From Methanobrevibacter sp. TLL-48-HuF1 (GTDB taxonomy: Archaea; Methanobacteriota; Methanobacteria; Methanobacteriales; Methanobacteriaceae): DNA of 64,000 nucleotides. The position numbers and the translations under genes were made by a program. Under the pieces are notes generated by a model. That model saw nothing but the letters and a program-made list of their open reading frames with translations. It was not told where the DNA came from and searched no databases. This document shows positions 1-8,696 of this stretch, piece after piece; positions within the stretch are counted from its first letter, which is position 1, and every line of letters starts with the position of its first letter. The stretch covers positions 672,501 through 736,500 of the forward strand of contig NZ_CP081485.1 in assembly GCF_023617305.1 (NCBI RefSeq). The letters are read 5' to 3'.

Positions 1-495
1 TTTTGATTTCAAGTTTTTCAAATCATCAGGCAATACAGCTGTATCATTCAGCTTCTTTAAAATATCCATATCTCTTAAGATTAAGTCAGATTTTGTTATA
101 ATATGTACCGGATATTTAAACCTTAGAAATATCTTTAAAATTTCCCGGGTTAATTCCAATTCCTTTTCTATTTCCATATATGGATCAGATGCCGAACCTA
201 AATTCAAAAATGCTCTTTCGTGATTTCTGGATAATTTCTTTAATTTATTATAAACCAAATCACAGGCATTGGATTTTACATAATAGCTATTGGTTTTCTT
301 TGCATATTTGCTTCCATTTATATAACAGTATACACAGTCAAATGAGCATCCCATATAGGGATTAATAGTATAATCTTCCAAAAAGAGATTAAAATTTCTT
401 TTCCCTTTTCGTTTATTGAAAATTGAATTTACTTTTTTATTTTCGAATCCGTATTTTTTCAGGATTATATCATCACTATTAGCAAAGTTTTTAAT
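1..495 (-). CDS. SplB-like radical SAM protein, C-terminal part outside the window
   Basis: The minus-strand frame is open to the window edge (about 165 codons visible). It encodes INPYMGCSFDCVYCY, a radical SAM cluster motif (C-x3-C-x2-C), then GSASDPYMEIE and VHIITKSDLILRDMDIL. This order is typical of the spore-photoproduct-lyase-like family (COG1533), whose members bind a 4Fe-4S cluster and cleave S-adenosylmethionine; the substrate is unknown. The start is odd. An in-frame TAA lies at 508-510, and no ATG, GTG or TTG occurs before the conserved region. A ribosome-binding-like AAGGTG at 504-509 precedes in-frame ATA (498) and ATT (495). I place the start at ATT as a guess. It is divergent from the RaSEA gene with a short shared promoter region. 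Confidence 0.75.
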   Translation of the reverse strand, partial: MKNFANSDDIILKKYGFENKKVNSIFNKRKGKRNFNLFLEDYTINPYMGCSFDCVYCYINGSKYAKKTNSYYVKSNACDLVYNKLKKLSRNHERAFLNLGSASDPYMEIEKELELTREILKIFLRFKYPVHIITKSDLILRDMDILKKLNDTAVLPDDLKNLKSK

Positions 496-545
496 TATAT
501 CAACACCTTAAATATTAATATTAATTTTATTATAAGGTATATATA

Positions 546-1628
546 ATGGAGATTGAAAACTTAACTAAAGAAATTAGAGCTAGGGCATTTGAGAGAAAAG
601 ATCCGAAAACACCTAATCAGGTAGCTGCTAGCTGGTATAATGATGATTTAACTTATGACGGAGTTGCAAAAACCCTGTTTATTATTTTACCTACTCCAGG
701 ATGTTCCTGGGCAATAGGTGACAGCGGAGGATGTACAATGTGCAGCTATGTTTCAGACTGCACACTGGAATCGATTGACAGCGAAACTATAGTAACTATA
801 TTCAAAGAGCACCTTAACCGTTTTCCTATTAACGAAGAAGATAAGATAACCGTTAAATTATTTGCTTCAGGAAGTTTTTTAAATCCTCGTGAACTTCCAA
901 AAGATGCCCGTGATGAAATTTTAAATATTTTAATGGATTTAGGTAATGTTCATGAAATTGTAGTTGAATCAAGAGCAGAATATGTTAAGGAAGAATACAT
1001 TGATGAAATAACAGATATTATCGGAGATACTTTATTTGAAATTAGTATGGGTTTAGAAACTTCCAATGATTATACCAGACTTAAAAAAATAAATAAAGGA
1101 TTCACTCTTGATGATTTCAACAAAGCAGTTTCATTAATTCAAAAATTAAACAGCAAAAAAGGTTATAATCTTAAATCCAAAGCATATATTTTTGTAAAAC
1201 CTATTCTTTTAAATGAAAAAGAAGCTATTGATGAAGCTATTGAAACTGCAAGATACTGTGCCGACCATAATGTTGACAGAGTGTCCTTTTGTCCGGCTAC
1301 AATACATGGAGGAACTTTAATTGAAAGAATGTGGAGAAAAGGAGCATATCAGCCACCATGGATTTGGAGCTGTATTGAAATTATAAATACTGTACGTAAA
1401 GAGTTAAATATTCCTGCATTACTTGACACTTCAGGTTTCGGTTCAAGACGTGGTCCTTACAATTGTAAAAAATGCAATAAAGATTTAAAACACATGATAA
1501 TAGCCAATAACTTAACACAAACTCCAATTGACTATGACTGTGATTGTAAAAACAAATGGCTGGCTGAAGTTAATAATGCAGATATGAATAAATCAGCTGT
1601 ACCTGTAAAACATCTCCCATTATATTAA
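546..1628 (+). CDS. raSEA: Archaeosine biosynthesis radical SAM protein RaSEA
   Basis: This 360-residue protein resembles the RaSEA family (TIGR01210). RaSEA works with the lysine transferase ArcS to convert the lysine adduct of preQ0 at position 15 of tRNA into archaeosine. The N-terminal third holds PGCSWAIGDSGGCTMCSY, the cluster-binding cysteines, and GLETSNDYTRLKKINKG resembles the family's SAM-binding part. Near the C-terminus CKKCNKD and DCDCKNKW form probable zinc ligands. Length is normal for the family. It starts at ATG 546 behind a short AT-rich leader and stands alone, so no operon partner is visible. The family call is from recognition, not from a search. Confidence 0.8.
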   Translation: MEIENLTKEIRARAFERKDPKTPNQVAASWYNDDLTYDGVAKTLFIILPTPGCSWAIGDSGGCTMCSYVSDCTLESIDSETIVTIFKEHLNRFPINEEDKITVKLFASGSFLNPRELPKDARDEILNILMDLGNVHEIVVESRAEYVKEEYIDEITDIIGDTLFEISMGLETSNDYTRLKKINKGFTLDDFNKAVSLIQKLNSKKGYNLKSKAYIFVKPILLNEKEAIDEAIETARYCADHNVDRVSFCPATIHGGTLIERMWRKGAYQPPWIWSCIEIINTVRKELNIPALLDTSGFGSRRGPYNCKKCNKDLKHMIIANNLTQTPIDYDCDCKNKWLAEVNNADMNKSAVPVKHLPLY

Positions 1629-1642
1629 AAAAAGTGTTTTTT

Positions 1643-1665
1643 TCTGATATGATAAAAGTATCAGA
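1643..1665. terminator. Hairpin between convergent genes
   Basis: TCTGATA (1643-1649) and TATCAGA (1659-1665) form a 7-bp stem with a 9-nt loop. T-rich sequence lies on both sides. It sits between the converging RaSEA and membrane-protein genes, so it could end transcripts from both. Confidence 0.5.
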
Positions 1666-1666
1666 T

Positions 1667-2959
1667 TTAATTTTTATTTTTAAATTCCAATAGTTTATTA
1701 ATCAGCAGATAATCCAAAATCACCATTATAAACAGATAATTCAGATATATTCTATCATCACTTGTTAATGAAGGTGTAAAACCTGAAATAATCACAGATC
1801 CGAAACCCAGCACCAATAGTGCAAATATAAAATAACCCAATTCTTTATTGTTTTTATAAATCATATAAACTGAATATAACGGCACCAATGCAATTATAAG
1901 ATAGAGAACACCGCAGCTTATCATTCTTATAAATCCTAAACTTAATAAACCGTATTTCAGATTAGTCAAATCAAAATAGCTATAGACATCACTGAAATTT
2001 GCAAATCCTGCTGCTGCAAAAAACAATACAATCAAAGCAGGAATAAAAGTAAGCAGCATTATTTTCCTTTTATCAGATATCAGATAACTATAAACCGCAA
2101 GTAAAGCAAGGAAAATTACTGAAAATATGTCTTTTGCCATTAAAATCCAGCTGAAGAAATAATTAATTCCTACATCCAGTTTATTTATAATATTGAAGTT
2201 GGAATAATCTGGAAATCCAAGTTTAGTAACTACATTTACCCTGTTTACATTTCCCGGACAGCAGAAATCATAAATGAAATTCAAAACTATTAAACCTACA
2301 AATAAATAAATCACCTTCGGAATTTCAATCTTTTTATACAGACAGTAACCTATAACAAATACATATGCTCCACCAACCATTGCCAGTAACTGTTCAGAGC
2401 TGACAGCTTCCATTAATGTGACAATTAAAATCAGATATAGTGCTATTTTTTTAAATTTAGACAAATCCCTATTTTTAAATACATATTCTTTCAGCAAATA
2501 AAAATGCAGCAATATAAAACAAATTGGCCATATGTAATTTGTTGTAGTTGCTAACCATCCTGCAGATTCCAAAATCTTAGAAAAAGATATTATGAATAAA
2601 CCTACAAAAAAGCAAGCCAGACAATTATAAAAGAAGCTTTTTTCATCATCATTAACCAGTAATTTACTTAACAGTATAGCAATAGCTACAAAAATAACTG
2701 AATCCACTATTCTCCAAATTTCTGCAGGAACAGATACCAATATACCTACATCAAATTCTATAAGAGACCTTGAACTCCAAGTTGCATACCTGTAGCTTAA
2801 AAATCCGTCTTTAGTTAATGACCATAAAGGATGCTTTGAAACTATTGTTTGGAAAGTAGGATAATCTGCAGTAACTACTGCTAATTTCCAATGATAACAC
2901 AACAAAATCATTAAAAATATCAAAAAAGGAATATACTTAATATATTTTTTAAAATTCAT
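1667..2959 (-). CDS. Multi-pass membrane protein, DUF6056-like
   Basis: This is a 430-residue, strongly hydrophobic protein with about ten or more predicted membrane segments beginning at residue 10. The stretch RYATWSSRSLIEF after the first segment and the overall layout resemble DUF6056 proteins, which are related in shape to GT-C glycosyltransferases of cell envelopes. No catalytic residues can be assigned with confidence. It is a single gene, convergent with RaSEA and divergent from the DUF308 gene. Envelope glycan or lipid-linked sugar work is a guess. Confidence 0.6.
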   Translation of the reverse strand: MNFKKYIKYIPFLIFLMILLCYHWKLAVVTADYPTFQTIVSKHPLWSLTKDGFLSYRYATWSSRSLIEFDVGILVSVPAEIWRIVDSVIFVAIAILLSKLLVNDDEKSFFYNCLACFFVGLFIISFSKILESAGWLATTTNYIWPICFILLHFYLLKEYVFKNRDLSKFKKIALYLILIVTLMEAVSSEQLLAMVGGAYVFVIGYCLYKKIEIPKVIYLFVGLIVLNFIYDFCCPGNVNRVNVVTKLGFPDYSNFNIINKLDVGINYFFSWILMAKDIFSVIFLALLAVYSYLISDKRKIMLLTFIPALIVLFFAAAGFANFSDVYSYFDLTNLKYGLLSLGFIRMISCGVLYLIIALVPLYSVYMIYKNNKELGYFIFALLVLGFGSVIISGFTPSLTSDDRIYLNYLFIMVILDYLLINKLLEFKNKN

Positions 2960-3096
2960 ATCACTATTTCCGGCTAAATCAATAATTATTAATATTATCC
3001 AAACAGTATGATAAAATTTTGCATGGATAATTTTAACTACTTTAAAGAAAAAATATATGAATATATAAAATATTAAAATTAATACGGAGGAAAAAG

Positions 3097-3579
3097 ATGA
3101 AAAATAAATTTGTTAGTTTACTGGCTATCATTTTAGGAATAATAATCATCGCATTTCCAATGATTGGTGTTATTGGAACTAGTTCCTTAATAGGTTTATC
3201 TGTTCTTTTAATCTCTATTTATCTGCTTGTTGTAGGAGTAGCTATTATAGATTATAATAAATCCGGAGCAATTATCGATTTAATTTTAGGAATTATGCTA
3301 TTATTCTTAAGTCTTGGTTTAATATTCAATCCTAATCTATTTGCATTTCTTGCAGAAATTTCACTTTATCTTGCAGGAATTGTACTGATTATTGTGGGAG
3401 TTGTTGCTTTAGTTAACAACCGTCATGCAAGATTCGGATTTTATATAGGTATAAGCGGAATAATATTAGGTTTAGTTTACATAATCATTGGTACTTATGT
3501 TGCAGATCCTATTATTTTAGGTACTTTAATCGGATTATGGTTAGTAATAACCGGTGTTTTAAAAATTATAGATGGTTAA
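3097..3579 (+). CDS. DUF308 family membrane protein
   Basis: This 160-residue protein consists almost entirely of six hydrophobic segments separated by short glycine-containing turns (for example GIIIIAFPMIGV and GISGIILGLVYIIIG). This matches the DUF308/HdeD family of small integral membrane proteins. The start ATG follows GGAGG at 3086-3090. The family includes the E. coli acid-resistance protein HdeD, but the archaeal role is unknown. It may be co-transcribed with the nucleotidyltransferase 20 bp downstream. Confidence 0.65.
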   Translation: MKNKFVSLLAIILGIIIIAFPMIGVIGTSSLIGLSVLLISIYLLVVGVAIIDYNKSGAIIDLILGIMLLFLSLGLIFNPNLFAFLAEISLYLAGIVLIIVGVVALVNNRHARFGFYIGISGIILGLVYIIIGTYVADPIILGTLIGLWLVITGVLKIIDG

Positions 3580-3600
3580 TCCCCATCCACTTTTTCTTTT

Positions 3601-4884
3601 TTGGTGTTGAAATTGATAGCTATTAGTGCAGACTTTGACCCTGTACACAAAGGTCATGAAAAATTAATTAAAGAAGCAAAAAAACTAGCTGATGAAAAGC
3701 AAAAAAAGCTAGTAGTATATTTAAATAAAGGATACAGTGCTAATCACGGCCCATTTTTTGTAAATTTTGAAGCCAGGCGAGATATGGCTTTAGCTCTTGG
3801 GGCAGATAAAGTAAAATCATTTGAAGGACTTCATCACAGACTTGTTTTATCTTATAGTGTTCCAATCAGATTAAATAAAATGTATGAAGATGGTGCTACT
3901 GATTATATTACATCAGCACATATTTCACTTGATGAAATTAAAAACAAAGCTCAAAAATTTGTTAAAGAGAGAAATTTCGTTGGAATGCCTAAAAATTATC
4001 CCAACAGAAATGAAATACGCTGGTATGCATTAAATGAATTTCTGGGATCTCCTTTAGAATATCATGTGATTCCTGAGTTTAACAAAGAAAAATATTCCGG
4101 AAGAAAAATCAGAAAATCTATTTTAGATAATGATATGGTAATTCCTAAAGAAACCAGAAAATTACTTCCAAAAACAACTATTGACATTCTTGAAGATGAA
4201 ATAGCTGCAGGCAGAATTCCCGGCCAGCGCAATTGGGCTGAAATTTATAAAAGAATGAATACATATTCAAGAGGAAATCTTGAAAAGATAGCTTACCTGA
4301 ACGGGAACACCATAAATGAAATAATTAAAAGAAGAGTTTACAGAGATCCCGAGTCAATTTGGGCAGTATTTAGAAGAGCTAATTACGGACCTGTTATGAC
4401 AAGACTGGCTGTAAGTGCTATTGAAGAAGAAGTCACTAAAAAAGAAGTAATGGACCTGATGAAAAGTTATGAAGCAAAAGGCGTTATTCCTGAAGGTCAG
4501 AAAGTTCAAAAAGTAATTGACAGAGCATGGTATGTTGCAAGTGAGGGTGAAAAAGGAGTAAATGCTAAAACAGCCAATGAAACCTTTAGAAGCAAAAATA
4601 TTAAAGTTGATAATCCTCCTTTAAATATTCATGCCGGTTTAAATTTAACTAAATTCGAAACTAAAATTATTTCAGAAGGACTGAATGCTGATTTATATAT
4701 TGATAAAGACAATAAAATTTCAGTTCAGCTAAAAGCAGACGGTAAAAAGATTAAAACCAATTTAAGATTACCTGCAAAAGAAGTGACTTACCTCAGATAC
4801 ATTATGGATTCAAACTTTATCCCGACAAGTGCCAGCATCAGAAAGGATAAAAAAGGATATAAAGTTGATATAACTATTGGCTAA
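3601..4884 (+). CDS. HIGH-type nucleotidyltransferase (COG1323-like)
   Basis: The N-terminus ISADFDPVHKGHEKLI contains the HxGH motif of cytidylyl/adenylyltransferase-like enzymes, and the central GRKIRKSILD resembles the second nucleotide-binding motif. The whole protein (up to 427 residues) resembles COG1323, the group that includes bacterial TmcAL/YlbM, which modifies elongator tRNA-Met. The archaeal substrate is unknown. The start is uncertain: TTG at 3601 and 3607 are possible, but GGTG at 3603-3606 is best spaced for TTG at 3613, which would begin the protein at IAISADFD. The 3' end overlaps the convergent gene by 11 bp. Confidence 0.6.
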   Translation: MVLKLIAISADFDPVHKGHEKLIKEAKKLADEKQKKLVVYLNKGYSANHGPFFVNFEARRDMALALGADKVKSFEGLHHRLVLSYSVPIRLNKMYEDGATDYITSAHISLDEIKNKAQKFVKERNFVGMPKNYPNRNEIRWYALNEFLGSPLEYHVIPEFNKEKYSGRKIRKSILDNDMVIPKETRKLLPKTTIDILEDEIAAGRIPGQRNWAEIYKRMNTYSRGNLEKIAYLNGNTINEIIKRRVYRDPESIWAVFRRANYGPVMTRLAVSAIEEEVTKKEVMDLMKSYEAKGVIPEGQKVQKVIDRAWYVASEGEKGVNAKTANETFRSKNIKVDNPPLNIHAGLNLTKFETKIISEGLNADLYIDKDNKISVQLKADGKKIKTNLRLPAKEVTYLRYIMDSNFIPTSASIRKDKKGYKVDITIG

Positions 4885-5608
4885 GCTTTTTAAAAGAAGC
4901 TTTAACCATTGTTAAATCATGATTTTCAAAATAACCAATAATCTGTTCTAATTCTTCCGCCTTTCTTTTTTTAGCATTTTTTGTATTGTTAATTCTTGAC
5001 AAAGCCTTTTTTTTAAAATCATTGCCTTCAGTTAAAGTTAAAATATCAAAAAATTCATCTTTCAAATCTAAATTTTCAGCTATTTCCAAGCTTTCCATTA
5101 AAACAGCTGAAAGAGACTTTGTATACATACTTCTAAGTAATTTCAGCTTAGATACATCACCGGGATTTTCACTAATTTTGTGAACTTCCAAAAAATCATC
5201 CAGAAAATCCAGCTTTTCCAAGTTTTTTCCGGACAAATACAATACAGGATTTGGAGCATCTATTTTTCCGATAATTGCTCCGTCTACAAAATTATCCACA
5301 TATTCATTGATTTTTAAAGTTGTTTTAGGAGAAATATTATTTAAATCTATGTAAATCCCTTTAGAATATTTTCCATATTCAGCAGCTATGTCCAGTGCCT
5401 GACTGGGACTATTAGCAGAAATTAAAATGTCTGAAAAAGCAGCTACCTCTTTAAAAGTATCTAAAATTTCCACATCTGACTTTTTCATATTTTCAATGGT
5501 ATTTTCTGACCTGTTTTGGGCAGATGTTAAAAAAGTAATATTTTCAGAGTCAATCAATCCTGTTAAGTTTTTAGCTACCTTTCCAAAACCTATAAATCCT
5601 ATTTTCAC
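4874..5608 (-). CDS. NAD(P)-binding dehydrogenase with DUF1932-type C-terminal domain
   Basis: The protein has 244 residues. It opens with MKIGFIGFGKVAKNL, a Rossmann GxGxxA-type nucleotide-binding loop of 6-phosphogluconate-dehydrogenase-like enzymes. The C-terminal helical half (LKLLRSMYTKSLSAVLMESLEIAE) resembles DUF1932. Members are putative beta-hydroxyacid or phosphogluconate-like dehydrogenases; the substrate cannot be named. The start is GTG at 5608, overlapping the TGA of the upstream ccdA-like gene, so the two are translationally coupled. Confidence 0.65.
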   Translation of the reverse strand: MKIGFIGFGKVAKNLTGLIDSENITFLTSAQNRSENTIENMKKSDVEILDTFKEVAAFSDILISANSPSQALDIAAEYGKYSKGIYIDLNNISPKTTLKINEYVDNFVDGAIIGKIDAPNPVLYLSGKNLEKLDFLDDFLEVHKISENPGDVSKLKLLRSMYTKSLSAVLMESLEIAENLDLKDEFFDILTLTEGNDFKKKALSRINNTKNAKKRKAEELEQIIGYFENHDLTMVKASFKKLSQ

Positions 5609-6216
5609 AAAATTCCTCCAAGAGCAGTTATTAACATGTAAACAGCCCCAATTATAATTAATACTGCAAATATTTTCTGAATATATTCAGTTTTTTTAGC
5701 AAACCTTGAGATATCAATGTTAGAAATTATATATCCCAAGATTAATAATGTTAATCCGAAACCAATGCAATACAAAAGAATGTTGAATGCTACAAATACT
5801 GGATTTCCTGAACTTACAAGCAATGTTAAAAGTGAAATCAGATAACCGCTGTAACATGGTGCCCATGATAAAGAAGTTAGAAATCCTAAAATAAATGCAT
5901 TATCTCTGCTTTTATAAGTTAATGCTGGAAACTTGCAGGAACAGGAAGTTAATAAAAATCCTCCAATTAAAAGCAGGAAAAATGCAGATATAACTCGAAT
6001 ATAATTTAAGTATTTATAAATAGCTATTGTAAAATATACTGTTGCAAATAGTATAACTATAAAAATAGCAAATAAACCTAAAACAAATGAAATGATCTCT
6101 GTATTCTTTCTTTTTTTTAAATTAAATCCTATAAAAATAGGTAAAACGGGTAAAATACAGGGAGATAAAATTGAAATTACTCCTGTAATAAAAGAAACCG
6201 CCAGAACAATTTCCAC
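5605..6216 (-). CDS. CcdA/DsbD-type thiol electron transporter
   Basis: This 203-residue protein has six hydrophobic segments. The first holds SPCILPVLPIFIG and the fourth SWAPCYSGYLISLL, the paired Cys-Pro/Pro-Cys membrane motifs of CcdA and the central domain of DsbD. Such proteins pass electrons from cytoplasmic thioredoxin across the membrane to exported thiol proteins. The start is GTG at 6216 behind GAGGGG. The gene upstream in the operon encodes a membrane-anchored thioredoxin, its expected partner. Confidence 0.8.
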   Translation of the reverse strand: MEIVLAVSFITGVISILSPCILPVLPIFIGFNLKKRKNTEIISFVLGLFAIFIVILFATVYFTIAIYKYLNYIRVISAFFLLLIGGFLLTSCSCKFPALTYKSRDNAFILGFLTSLSWAPCYSGYLISLLTLLVSSGNPVFVAFNILLYCIGFGLTLLILGYIISNIDISRFAKKTEYIQKIFAVLIIIGAVYMLITALGGIL

Positions 6217-6225
6217 AATATCCCC

Positions 6226-6666
6226 TCAAATCATGTTTATTAAATCTTTCGGACCATAATAACCTTCAATAGACTTTAATTCATTACCTTCACTGTCTAA
6301 AATAAGCATAGTAGGTGTTGAATAAACATTATACTTACCAGCTATTTCAGGATTGTCATTAACATTAATTATAACAACTACATAACTTTCATTAAGCTTA
6401 TCCATAATTTGTGCATCATTCAGGGTGTTCTGCCTTAACTGATGACAATAAGTACAGGTATCTGATTCAAAAACAGCAAAAACTTCTTTATCACTAGTTT
6501 TAGCTTTTTGAAGTGCTTCAGACAAAGTTCCTGCAGTATCAATAATGTTAAACTCTGATTCGGAAGCTTCTTCTTTTTCAAAATCCCCATTAATTGAAAA
6601 CCATCCACTTAATGCAATAATGACAAGTATTATGAAAATAATGAAATATAAACTACATTTTTTCAT
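6226..6666 (-). CDS. Membrane-anchored thioredoxin-like protein
   Basis: An N-terminal hydrophobic anchor (about residues 4-24 from MKKCSLYF) is followed by a thioredoxin fold with FESDTCTYCHQLRQNTL (CxxC redox pair CTYC) and YNVYSTPTMLILDSEG, the cis-proline loop. It probably acts outside the membrane, reduced by the adjacent CcdA-like protein. A longer frame exists from TTG 6690, but ATG 6666 gives a normal signal anchor. Little ribosome-binding sequence is visible at either start. Length without the anchor (about 120 residues) fits the family. Confidence 0.8.
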   Translation of the reverse strand: MKKCSLYFIIFIILVIIALSGWFSINGDFEKEEASESEFNIIDTAGTLSEALQKAKTSDKEVFAVFESDTCTYCHQLRQNTLNDAQIMDKLNESYVVVIINVNDNPEIAGKYNVYSTPTMLILDSEGNELKSIEGYYGPKDLINMI

Positions 6667-6695
6667 GAATATATTATAATAAATTATCAAATATA

Positions 6696-7562
6696 TTAGT
6701 TTCTATTTTTTAAAAGCAACATATCATGTAAGTTTACACCAATATCTTTTGAAATTGTTGTACATTTTGAGCATAATAAAAAGAAAACTTCCTTAGATGA
6801 CAAATCTATTTCAGTTAGCCCCTCATAATTTCCCATTCCTTTAGAAATTATAAAATCATGAGATGAAAAAATTTCTCTAAATTCCTCTGAAATTTCACTG
6901 TCCACATATCCGACAGTTCCAGCACCTATTTCAACAATTTCTCCAAATTCATCTAATCCAACATTGACTGCATCTTCCATACATGCATCATTTATAATTG
7001 GTCTGGATTTGACAGCTATTGTAATATCCAAGTCGTACTGCTTCATTTTAGAAAGTAAAAGTTTGTCAAATACAATTTCACCAGTATTATCCACTAAATA
7101 CAATACTTTATCATATTTTTTTAAGGCATTTTCAAACTCGCCAATATCTTTAACAGCCAAATCTCTTTCTAAAGCAGAACTTATTAAACTTCCAACATCA
7201 GTATCTATAGTAAATGCTCCAAAATCCAGAATATTTCCTATAATAGCTATTTTAACATAGTTTTCCAAACTGTTATTCTTTTTGAGAACTTCCTTAACTG
7301 TCGGCAAATATTTTAAAGCTATCTGATTACCTGCAATTTTTTCTTTAATATACGGATCTTCACAGCCTGTTTTTTCCTGAATCATGTTATGAATAACTGA
7401 ACCTGTTTTATTTGAATTGGTTGTTTTATAGAAATTAGAACTTAAAAATGTGAAAATGTCATTCATAAGTTCTATTTTAAGGTCCTCATCATCACTAGCC
7501 AAATCCATAGCCTCTTTTGCCTGTCTTAAAAAACATGCACCACATTCATAGTTGATTTTCAC
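6696..7562 (-). CDS. DUF89/ARMT1-like damage-control phosphatase
   Basis: The protein has 288 residues. The N-terminus YECGACFLRQAKEAMDLA carries the CxxC of archaeal DUF89 proteins. YLVDNTGEIVFDKLLL (about residue 155) is the DN..GE metal-site signature, and SKGMGNYEGL is the second conserved motif. DUF89 proteins are metal-dependent phosphatases that remove damaged or excess sugar phosphates. The start is GTG at 7562, directly after the TAA of the ubiquitin-like gene, so it is coupled to the tRNA-thiolation genes. Why a damage-control phosphatase is paired with sulfur transfer is unclear. Confidence 0.75.
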   Translation of the reverse strand: MKINYECGACFLRQAKEAMDLASDDEDLKIELMNDIFTFLSSNFYKTTNSNKTGSVIHNMIQEKTGCEDPYIKEKIAGNQIALKYLPTVKEVLKKNNSLENYVKIAIIGNILDFGAFTIDTDVGSLISSALERDLAVKDIGEFENALKKYDKVLYLVDNTGEIVFDKLLLSKMKQYDLDITIAVKSRPIINDACMEDAVNVGLDEFGEIVEIGAGTVGYVDSEISEEFREIFSSHDFIISKGMGNYEGLTEIDLSSKEVFFLLCSKCTTISKDIGVNLHDMLLLKNRN

Positions 7563-7766
7563 TTAACCACCATAAATAATTTGAACTAACTGTATTTCAT
7601 CATCATCTCGGATTTCACTTTCTTCAATAACCAAGTCCCCGTTCTGTTTTGGAACAATAGTTTGTGAAGATAACTCCAAATCATTTAATAAATCTTTAAT
7701 TGTGTAATTTTCTTTTGGTATTTCCCTTTTCTCATCAATATCTTTAAATTTTAATGTGAATGTCAT
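7563..7766 (-). CDS. Ubiquitin-like sulfur carrier (MoaD/ThiS/SAMP type)
   Basis: This is a 67-residue beta-grasp protein ending in IIYGG, the C-terminal Gly-Gly that E1-like enzymes adenylate and thiocarboxylate. The order of hydrophobic strands, then EIQLVQIIYGG, matches MoaD, ThiS and archaeal SAMPs. It lies 4 bp downstream of the NcsA-like thiolase gene. This suggests it donates sulfur for tRNA 2-thiouridine formation; a role as a protein modifier is also possible. No E1 gene is adjacent, although the ThiF-like HcgE is encoded elsewhere in the window. Confidence 0.8.
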   Translation of the reverse strand: MTFTLKFKDIDEKREIPKENYTIKDLLNDLELSSQTIVPKQNGDLVIEESEIRDDDEIQLVQIIYGG

Positions 7767-7770
7767 ATTA

Positions 7771-8688
7771 TCACTTTCCCAATTCCTCTAAAAATGTACA
7801 TGCCTTACATAATCTGTTGGCTGAAGGTTCACCACACCTTTCACACCTTGACTGAGGATAAGTTTTTTTAAAACCGTCACCAATAACTTCCTTAATCTTA
7901 TCATATCCCCTAAGTGTTGAATATTTTATTGTAGGATGTTTTTCAGAAAGTTTATTTATCAAATCTGAAACTTCGCCTCTAAATGACTGCTGTGCATAAG
8001 GACAGCTGTCAAAATGAACTTCCAGTTCTTTTGCAACTACATACAAACCTATTTCCCTTTCCGGAATTTCACGTAAAGGTTTAATTTTAACTGTGAATTC
8101 TTTAGCTTTTGAAGATGTTTTAGCACCTAACTTAGTTAAATTATCAGTGTTTCCCTCAAGATAATTCATCATAATAGCCTGAACTTCATCATCCAAATTA
8201 TGACCGGTAGCTATTTTAGTAGCTCCCATTTCACGGGCAGCCTTATTTATTATAGTTCTTCTGAAAACGCCACAGTAACTGCAGGATCCAATATGATTCT
8301 CTTTTTGCATTATCTCATCTAATGTTATACCATATTCCTTTTTAAGAGAAACTACTTTATGTTCAATACCTAAACGTTTCGCATGACGGGTAGCTATGTC
8401 CACACCTTCCTGACGATAGTTATCAATTCCTTCATCAACAGTTACTGCACAGATGTCTATAATATTTCTTTTACGGAAACTGTTCAAGATTTCCAAAGTT
8501 GTTACACTGTCTTTACCTCCTGAAAGTGCAACTAAAACTTTGTCTCCCTTATCCAATAATTTTTCCTTTTTAACTGTTTTAATAACTTTTTTTTCAATTG
8601 ATTCAATAAAACAATCCTTACATAAATATTGACCGGATTGGTGTTTTTTAATAATAACCTGCGAATTACCGCATTTACTGCACTGCAT
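7771..8688 (-). CDS. ncsA: tRNA 2-thiolation enzyme, TtuA/Ncs6 family
   Basis: The protein has 305 residues. An N-terminal zinc finger (CSKCGN and CKDC) is followed by [13 protein letters not shown], the SGGxDS PP-loop that activates tRNA with ATP. The active-site pair is CSYCGVFRR with the later conserved Cys in [15 protein letters not shown]-terminal zinc finger is [16 protein letters not shown]. This is the complete TtuA/NcsA/Ncs6 architecture, in which a 4Fe-4S cluster handles sulfur for 2-thiouridine in tRNA. It is the first gene of a tight cluster with the sulfur carrier and DUF89. Confidence 0.85.
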   Translation of the reverse strand: MQCSKCGNSQVIIKKHQSGQYLCKDCFIESIEKKVIKTVKKEKLLDKGDKVLVALSGGKDSVTTLEILNSFRKRNIIDICAVTVDEGIDNYRQEGVDIATRHAKRLGIEHKVVSLKKEYGITLDEIMQKENHIGSCSYCGVFRRTIINKAAREMGATKIATGHNLDDEVQAIMMNYLEGNTDNLTKLGAKTSSKAKEFTVKIKPLREIPEREIGLYVVAKELEVHFDSCPYAQQSFRGEVSDLINKLSEKHPTIKYSTLRGYDKIKEVIGDGFKKTYPQSRCERCGEPSANRLCKACTFLEELGK

Positions 8689-8696
8689 AACTACAC

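Noticed and set aside
180-365. Plus-strand ORF of 61 codons
   Set aside because: It is antisense to the conserved radical SAM gene, lacks a ribosome binding site and has no family resemblance.
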